35,033 nt of DNA from an uncultured Nitratireductor sp. (GTDB taxonomy: Bacteria; Pseudomonadota; Alphaproteobacteria; Rhizobiales; Rhizobiaceae). The notes under the pieces are model-generated. The model had not been told where the DNA came from. It worked only from the letters and a program-made list of their open reading frames with translations, and did no database searches. The translations under genes were made by a program, and so were the position numbers. Every line of letters begins with the position of its first letter. Position 1 is the stretch's first letter. This document shows, in pieces, positions 1 to 8,300 of the stretch. The DNA is taken from positions 1 to 35,033 of the forward strand of contig NZ_CAJXGF010000030.1 of the NCBI RefSeq assembly GCF_913053745.1, in the 5' to 3' direction.

Positions 1-2325
1 GAACGTCACGTCATGTCCCTTGAGCCGGATTTGTCGCGTCATCTCGGCCGCCAGTATGCCGTTGACGCACAGCCCCACCAGGGCAACGGTTTTGGGCCTG
101 TCGCCGAGTTGCATGGCATCGACCGCATCGCCGGCGATCCTTTCCAGAGAGAGGTTTTCCGTCTCCGCGTCGATGCGGGCGTTGAACATGTGTAGGTTGA
201 CGATCGAGGCGTGGCCGGGAAGGGACTTCGCCATCCGGTAATAGAGGAACGGATGATTGAGCGTGTAGATCGCACAATCGCCGCTGCCCTGCCGGTAAAT
301 TGTCGTTTCCCAGTCAATGAGTGCTGACGGCGCTTCCTCCTGCTTCCCGTCATCCGGCGCAAGCGCAGCCGGGACGGCAACCGGGCCTTCCTCCTCCCCG
401 AAGACCGCGCGAGCGAAGCCGGAAAGGGTCGGTTCCTTAAAGAGCACGGCAAGCTCGGGCTGAATGCCGAAAGCATCGCGCATGCCCGAAAACATGCGCA
501 ACGCCAGAAGCGAATGGCCGCCAAGCAAAAAGAAGTCGTCATCGCTCCGCACTTGCGGCAGATCGAGAACCCGCGCCCAAATGCGGCCAAGCTCCGCTTC
601 CTTGTCCGCCGGCGCTGCGGTTTTGCGGGCGATGGCGCCGGCGGGGGCGGCGGGTGTCGGTGTAGGCAGGGCGGCGCTGTCGAGTGTGCCGTCCGCCCGG
701 CGCGGCAGCGCGAGCAGAATGCTGATGCCTTCGGGCATCTCCTCCTCGGGCAACCGCTCCGCAAGATAGGCGTTCAGATGTGCCGGAAGGGTTTCGAGCG
801 GCGTTGCAAGCCCGGCTGCGGGAACCGCGTAGGCATGGGAAATGCCGGAAACGCCATGACGGTGGAGGGCTGCATCGGCGACATCGCGATGGGCGAGAAG
901 CAGAGCCTCCAGGCGTGAAACCGGTTGCGCCGTCTTTTTCCCAGGCGATGCGGCAGCGCGCACGGGGCCGGCGACATCGCCGATCCTCGCCTGCGGATCG
1001 TCCAGCGCAAAAGCGTAGGTCTTTTGCCATAGATCGAGCAGCTCCTGCGCCGTCGCCTCGTCGAACAGATCGGTGTTGTATTCGACCGACATTCGCCAGC
1101 CGGTCGGACGGCCGATCATGATAAAGTTCAAATCGTAAATCACGCCCGGCGATTGCGACGGGGCGCTGATCAATTCGAAATCGCCATAGCGCGTGTCCTC
1201 GAGAAACGCCTTCTGTTGGTTGAAGTTCAAGGAAATCAGAGGATTGCGGGAGGGGTCGCGTGCGGGGTTTACCAGCTCCACCAGATTGTTGAACGGCATT
1301 TTCTGGTGATTGAGCGCCGCGCCGACCGTGGCGCTCACACGGGCCAGGTGGTCGGCGAAGGTCAGATCGTCGGGGATGTCGAATCGCAACACGAGATTGT
1401 TGATGAAGACACCTATAAGATTCTCCAGATCCACGTCATCGCGCCCGGCGATCTGCGTTCCGAAGAGGATTTCACGGTCGCCGGAATAGTGTTGCAGCGT
1501 CGCGCTCATCACCGCCGCACCGAAACTGAACAGGGAAACCTTATGCGCGCGCGCCGCCGCCTCGATGCGCTCGCCGAACTCGAGCGGCAGCGCGGTGGAA
1601 ACGATTTCGCCGCGGCTGGTCTTGACGCGGCCACGCGGCCGGTCGGGCCGGATCTCGAAATAGGGCGCATCGCGAAGTTGCTCGCGCCAGTAGATTTTTT
1701 CCGTCTCGAAACCGTAACTGTTACGGTATTCGTTCTGCCAGAGCGCGAAATCGCCATATTGCAGCGCCAGTTCCGGCAGCCTTGCAGGACGCTCGGCGTC
1801 GATGGCGGCGGTCAGTTCACCCACTTCGCGACCCAGAACCCGGATCGACCAGCCGTCGAAACAGGATTGATGCGCGGTGATGAGAATGAAGCCGCGTCGA
1901 TTCTCCACCATCAAAAGCGTGACGCGAAGCAGGCCCGGCCGGCCGAGATCGAAAGCGGCCGCCGCCGTTTCCTTGCTGATCGACTGAATGCGCGCCTCAC
2001 GTTGATCGGCGGGAACATGGCGCAGGTCGATGACCGGCATGCGAAAGTCGACCGCGCGCACCACCTGCTGCATGGGTTGTCCAGCGGTCTCCACGAAGCG
2101 CGTTCTGAGAATTTCATGGCGGGCGATGGTCTGCCGAAAGGCCTCTTCGATGCTTTCGGTGCGGAAATCGCCCCGGATTTCCCAGCGTACAGCCACGTTG
2201 AGTGCCGGGTTCCCCGGGCTCAACCGGTTCAGGAACCAGCAACGCAATTGCGTCTGCGTGCAGGGAAATTCGCCCACGATCTCATCCGGACCGCCAGCAA
2301 TCGGGCGTTGCTCGATGTCGCTCAT
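1..2325 (-). CDS. NRPS termination protein, C - A-subdomain remnant - PCP - thioesterase (3' end outside window)
   Basis: Read from ATG at 2325, the frame stays open for 775 codons to base 1, so the C-terminus is missing. A condensation domain (about residues 20-450) has canonical C1, C4 (YGDFALW), C5 (IGVFINN) and C6 motifs, but its active-site motif is H152-Q-S-C-F-D-G, with Gln at the normally catalytic second His. Residues 468-556 align only with the C-terminal subdomain of an adenylation domain (RLEALL, AYAVPAAG, then DGTLDS in place of NGKxDR); the large core with A3-A5 is absent. A carrier domain follows (LGGHSL, Ser605), then the start of a thioesterase with G751-L-C-V-N-G, i.e. Cys in place of the usual Ser nucleophile. 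The start overlaps the upstream stop as ATGA, implying coupled translation. It probably receives and releases the peptide made by the two upstream proteins; the substrate is unknown. Confidence 0.9.
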   Translation of the reverse strand, partial: MSDIEQRPIAGGPDEIVGEFPCTQTQLRCWFLNRLSPGNPALNVAVRWEIRGDFRTESIEEAFRQTIARHEILRTRFVETAGQPMQQVVRAVDFRMPVIDLRHVPADQREARIQSISKETAAAAFDLGRPGLLRVTLLMVENRRGFILITAHQSCFDGWSIRVLGREVGELTAAIDAERPARLPELALQYGDFALWQNEYRNSYGFETEKIYWREQLRDAPYFEIRPDRPRGRVKTSRGEIVSTALPLEFGERIEAAARAHKVSLFSFGAAVMSATLQHYSGDREILFGTQIAGRDDVDLENLIGVFINNLVLRFDIPDDLTFADHLARVSATVGAALNHQKMPFNNLVELVNPARDPSRNPLISLNFNQQKAFLEDTRYGDFELISAPSQSPGVIYDLNFIMIGRPTGWRMSVEYNTDLFDEATAQELLDLWQKTYAFALDDPQARIGDVAGPVRAAASPGKKTAQPVSRLEALLLAHRDVADAALHRHGVSGISHAYAVPAAGLATPLETLPAHLNAYLAERLPEEEMPEGISILLALPRRADGTLDSAALPTPTPAAPAGAIARKTAAPADKEAELGRIWARVLDLPQVRSDDDFFLLGGHSLLALRMFSGMRDAFGIQPELAVLFKEPTLSGFARAVFGEEEGPVAVPAALAPDDGKQEEAPSALIDWETTIYRQGSGDCAIYTLNHPFLYYRMAKSLPGHASIVNLHMFNARIDAETENLSLERIAGDAVDAMQLGDRPKTVALVGLCVNGILAAEMTRQIRLKGHDVTF

Positions 2326-5300
2326 CCGTAAGCCTCCATGCGGCGGCGTGCGCCATGCCGATAATCCTTGAGCGAAGGCACATGCGGCTTGGCGCCGTTG
2401 ACGGGCACGTCACCCGCCTCTTCGGCGATCAGCGCCAGCTCCCCAATGGTGGGATGCTGCAGCAGATGACGCGCTTCCAGCGGCAGGCCGGCATCGATCA
2501 TGCGCGCGGCGATGCGGAAGATGCTGAGCGAGTCCGCCCCCAGTGCATAAAGGTTTTCCTCGACGCCGATCTCCGCGATGTTCAGAACATCGCGCCAGAT
2601 GGCGCAGAGCCTTTCTTCCATGGGCGTGCGCGGCCCGGTGCGGATAACGGCCGCCTCCTGGCGTGGAATCCCCTCTTTTTCCAAAGACTTGCGGTCGAGC
2701 TTGCCATTGGCGGTTTGTGGCAGCGTCTCGGCTTCGATCCAGAAGGCCGGTACCATGTGAGCGGGAAGATGGGCTTTCGCATGTGCGATCAGGGCTTCGG
2801 GACGCGGTGAATTTGCCGGATCGTCCGGCACGATGTGGCAGACGAGCTGCCGGTCGCCATTGCGGTTCAGCGGCGCGACGACGGCGCACTGACGCACGCC
2901 CTCTGCATTGACCATCACCGCCTCGATATCGCCAAGCTCGATGCGGAAGCCGCGCAGCTTGATCTGGTTGTCGCGCCTGCCGAAAAGCTGGAGAGAGCCG
3001 TCGGGCATTCGCCTGCCCACGTCTCCCGTTTTGTAAAGCCTCTGCGGAATGCCGCCGATGGAGACGTTGCGGAACGCTGTGTGGGTTTGCTCGGGGTTCT
3101 CGAAATAACCGATGGCGAGCCCGTCGCCGCCGATGTTCAACTCGCCGGTCACGCCCACCGGGGCGAGCCGATTGCGCGCATCGAGTATGTAAAGTTGCGT
3201 GTTGGCGATGGGCTGGCCGATGGTTATGGGCGCGTCCGCGTCGTCGATATGGGCGACCGACGACCAGATTGTTGTCTCGGTCGGCCCGTACATGTTCCAC
3301 AGTTCACGGCCGATCTCGCGCAGCTTGTGTGCAAGCGCGGGCGGCAGCGGTTCGCCGCCGCACAGCATTTTCAGCGCCTTGCGCTCGCCAAGCCCTGCTT
3401 CGACCAGCATCTGCCAGAGCGTCGGCGTCGCCTGGAGCACGGTGGCGCCGCACTTGTCGAGAAGCTTCACCAGTTGAAACCCATCCTGCACTTGAATGCG
3501 GTCGGCAATGACCACCCGGCCACCGCAAATGAGCGGCAGGTAGAGTTCCAGCGCAGCGATATCGAACGAAATTGTGGTGACGGCGAGCAGCGTATCGTTC
3601 GCCGTAAAGCCCGGTTCCGACGCCATTGAGGTCAGGAAGTTCATCAATGCATTGTGGGGAACCTCCACGCCTTTCGGCACACCGGTCGAGCCGGAGGTGA
3701 AGATGATATAGGCGGCGGTCGACGTGCCGTGAACACGTTCTTCGAGCGGGGATGCGTCCTGCGCGGCGATCGCTTCCTTTTCCTCGTCGAGCCTGATCGG
3801 CAGAACGTCCTTGTCCGCCAGGCCAGCGATCCGTTCGCCATTGCAGATCACGGCGGAGATGTGCGCCGCCTTCATCGTTTGCCGCAAGCGCGCTTCGGGA
3901 TGGTCGGGGTCGAGTGGCACATAGATGTGATCCGCCTTCATGATCGCCAGGAGCGCGACCAGCATGTCGATGGATCGGTCGAGTGCCACGGCGACGCGCC
4001 GGCCGGGGATAAGAAGCTTCTCCTGGATCAGGCGCGCGAGCTGCCAGCTTCGTGCATCGAGTTCGCCATAAGTGATGCTTTCATCGCCGTGAACGGCCGC
4101 GATGGCGTCGGGCGTTTCCATGGCGCGATCGCCGAACAGTTCGAAGATGAACCGCTCGTCGTCATAAGGCGTCTGTGTTTGGTTCAATTGGTAGGCGAGC
4201 CAATCCGTATCGGCTTGCGAGATGAGCGGCAGCCTCTCGATCCGAGTGCCGATGTCGTCGGCAAGCGCTGCGACGAGCGTGGAGAAATGCCCGAGCCAGC
4301 GTTCGACGGTCTGCGGATCGAACACGTCGCCATTGTAGTCGACGTCGATGCGGATGCCTTCGTCGCTCTCGATCATGTTGAGGAACATGTCGAAATTGGA
4401 AAACGCCTTGGGGTTGGGGGTCACATCCGCTGAAAGACCGCCGAAATCGAGCGCTTTCGTCATGCGCTCAAGATTGAACTGAATCTCCGTCAGGGGCAGG
4501 CGGCTCGGATCGCGCTTCAAATCGAGTTTTCGAACCAGTGTGCCATAGGTGTAATCCTGGTGCTCGAAGGCCTGCAGGACAAGCTTTTGCGTTTCCTTCA
4601 AATGATCTGAGAAGGGGCGTTCCTCATCGAGCGTCTGACGCAGCGGTAGGAGGTTCACGCAATGGCCGACCAGCGTTTGCTCGCCGACAAGGCTTTGGCC
4701 TGCCGAGGGCACGGCGATCACGATATCGTCGCTTCCTGAAAGCCGTCCGATCATGACCTGCAACGCTGCAAGAAGGGTCGAGAACAGCGTCGCGCCGCTC
4801 TTCGCCCCGGCTTTCTTAAGCCGCTTGTAGGTGACCTCGTCGATGTGAGCCGTGCAGGTGCCTCCGGCAAAGCTGCGCCATTGCGGCCTGGGGCGATCGG
4901 TCGGTAATTCGGGCAATTCCGGCACGGTCTCGAATTGCGACAACCAGAACCGTTCGGTATCGTCGGCGGCCTCCGGCCGGTTTGCGCGTTCCTGCGCGTA
5001 GGCTGAAAAAGCCAGTGCTGGTGGCAGGTTCGGCGCCGCACCTTTCACGAGTGCGGAATAGGTTGCGGCCAGTTCCTCGATCAAAACGTTCACGGACCAG
5101 CCGTCGCAGACGATGTGATGCGCGGTGAAGACAAGCACATGCCGCTCCTGTGAAAGCCGCACGAGTTCGGCGCGCGCCAGCGGTCCGTTGACGAGATCGA
5201 AGGCGGTGCGGGCCTCACGGTCGACGATTTTCGCAAGTTCCGCCGCACCTGAAACCTCTGTCGACGACAGGTCGATGCGAAAATCGGGCATCACCTCGAA

Positions 5301-8300
5301 ATGCTCGCCGTTGCGTGCGAAGCGGATGTGAAACGCGTTATGCCGCGCGACCACAAGATCGAGCGCCTGGCGGAACGCGGTTTCGTCCAACGCCCCGTCG
5401 AGTGTGAGGTTGAAGGATTCGTTGAAGGAGCAGGAGGCTTCGTCGCCGGCCTGGGCGGCGAGCCAGATTTCCTTCTGCGCTTCGGTCAACGGCGCCTTCT
5501 GCGGCGATTCCGGCAAGGTTTCGTTGACATGCGCAGTGGTCTCGCCTTCGGCGCGCAGGATTCCCGCTTTCTGCAACGTGTCGAGCGTTTCCCCAAAGAC
5601 TGCTGCGATGCGTTGAAAATCCTCTTCCGAGTGCGCGGTGGTCAAAAAACACGGATAACCGTCCTGGATATGCAGGCCCTGGGTCCGAGCGTATGGATAG
5701 AACAGCGCGCCGAGCGGGCCGGCATTGCTGAAATCGGTCACGAACCAGCTCTTGTAACCGTGGATCGACATGGCGATGCCACGCTCGGAAAGCTGATCGT
5801 TCAGTTCAGCGACAAGCTCTTCGGTGCGCCCGGCGACCCGGTCGTAAAGCGCGCGGCCTTCGCCCTTGATGTGCTGCAACACGGCACGCGTGGCCGCAAG
5901 CACCACAGGATGGCGCACAAAGGTGCCGGCAAAAAATGTCGGCGCGACCGTGGGCACGCTGTCGTCGCCATAATCCCAGTGCCCGCCGTCGAGCGCGTCC
6001 ATATAGCGGCTGTCGCCCGCCAGAACCCCGATCGGCATCCCGCCGCCCAGCACTTTGCCGTAAGTCGCCAGGTCGCCGCGAATGCCCCACACGGCTTGCA
6101 TCCCGCCGGGGTCGACGCGGAAACCCGTCACCACCTCGTCGAAGACGAGCGCAAAGTCGCGTTCCGTCGCCACTGTGCGCAGCTGGCGCACGAAATCGAC
6201 GGGCTGCAATTCGGGATGCCGGCTCTGCACCGGCTCGATGATGACGGCGGCGATCTCGCCTGCATTGGCCCGGATCCATTCGAGGCTCTCAGGCGCATCG
6301 TAGGGCAGGACCGTTACGTTGGTGAGCGAATCCGGGGGTATGCCGGCGGCGATCGGCAGCGTCCGGTGCGTTCCGGCACGGCTGCGTCCCTTGACCAGAA
6401 CCTCGTCGAACTGGCCGTGATAATCATTGCCGAAGACGACGATGCGGTCGCGGCCCGTTACCGTGCGTGCGACCCGCATGGCGGCCATCACCGCTTCGGA
6501 GCCGGTGTTGCAGAAGGTGACGCGCTTATGGCCGGTCAATTCGCCGATCAGTTCCGCCACTTCGCCGGCCAGCGGCGTTTGCGGTCCAATGGCAAACCCC
6601 TTTTCGGTCTGCTCACGGATCGCTTCGGTCACGAAGTCGGGCGCGTGGCCGAAGGCGGTCTGCCCCATGCCGTTCACGAGATCGATATACTCGTTGCCGT
6701 CGATGTCCCATATGCGCGAACCCTTCGAGCGGTCGGAGACGACCGGAAAGACCAGTTCCTTCCATTCGGCGCGGAAGCCCGAGGCTGCGCGCGGATCGGC
6801 CAGATGCGGCCGGTGCGCTTCCGTAAACGCCTTCGACTTGGCTTTCTTCTCGCAATAGCGCTCGGCCAGATCGTCGATGAAGGCGCGCTTCTCGGGCGAG
6901 AATGCCTGTTCGCCGGCCTGTGCACCGGGTTTGTAGACACGGATGCGGCCGCCGCCGATTTCATTTTCGTCGCCGGTTGCCTCAGGAGCCGGGACAGGCA
7001 TTGGCGCAGCGGCGACCGCCACCTGTCCGGAAGGGGCTGGCGTCGCCATCGCCGCCGTTCCGCCAAGCGACTGAAACGTCTGCATCTGTTGCGCGAAAAG
7101 TTGCTGCGCCATCTGCAATTGGGACTGGAAAAGCGCCTCGAGCCCATGAGGTGCCTTTAGGGTTCCATTCGCCGATGAAGATGGCGCAGCAGGCGCGACG
7201 TCCGGCGTGGGGGGGACCTGAGCCACCGGAGAGAGAGAGGCCGTCTGCAAGGCGTCTGCCGGCAGTTCGGCATCAAGATGTCGCGCTAAGTCGTGAACGG
7301 TCGGTATGTTGCCGAGCAATTCGCGGAAGGAAAGCTTGACTCTGTATTCCTTCTCCACCTTCTGCGCGAACTGGCCGATGAAGAGAGAATCGAAACCCAG
7401 TTCCAGAAAGGTCGCGCCGGCCGCGTCGTCTGGCAGATCTTCGCCCGAAAGGTCGGCGAGAAGGGCGATCAGGGCGCGTTCGAGCATCGCTGGCCGGTCG
7501 GTGGTGGAAAATGTGGTGTTCATCGGGCTCAATCCGTCTGTCATGGTTGTCTGCGCCGGGATTTGGGTGTTCGGGGCGGTTACCGCCGCGTTTGCCCGGC
7601 CTTTCGGTTTCGGTGCGTCGATCCAGTGCATCTGGCGCTGGAAGGGATAGGTCGGCAGCGGTATCCTTCGCCGCGCTGCTTCTGGCAGGCTTGGCCAGTC
7701 CAGTGCGCAACCGGCGATCCACGACCGCGCATGCGCCTCGGCGAAAGCTTCCTCGCCAAAGGGTGCGCGGTCGTGCTCGGGCAGGGACTGGATGATGGCG
7801 GCGACGGACTCGCGCTTCAGCGTTTGCGCGGTGAAGACCGAAAGGGTGCGGCCGGGGCCGACCTCGAGGAAAACCGGCTTTCGGTCGCGCGCGACTGTCT
7901 GAATGCCATCTGCAAAGCGCACGGCGTCGCGGCAGTGGCGTGCCCAGTAGGTCGGCGATGCGCCCTGCGCATCGGTCTGCCAGTCGCCGCTAACGCAGGA
8001 AATGTAGGGAATGGCGGTGGTACCGTATTCGATCTTGGCCGTTTCTTCCGCCAGAGCCGTCGCCGCCTCGTCCATCATCGCCGAGTGGAAGGCGTGCGAG
8101 GTGTGCAGCCGGCTATAGGCAATGCCCGCCGCATCGAATGCCGCGCACGTCTCGTCCACGGCCTCGAACGTGCCGGAAATGACACTGAGCTTCGGCGCGT
8201 TGACGGCGGCAATCTCCACCCCGTCGCGAAGATGCGCGGCAGCGGCTTCGGCATCCGCCCGGACAGAAACCATGGTGCCTTTGGGTTGATGCTGCATCAA

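Noticed and set aside
5301-7160. Plus-strand open frame of about 619 codons opposite the megasynthase gene
   Set aside because: It lies entirely antisense to the ACP, aminotransferase and condensation coding sequence, has Arg/Gly-rich low-information sequence and no recognisable domain; typical of GC-rich antisense frames.
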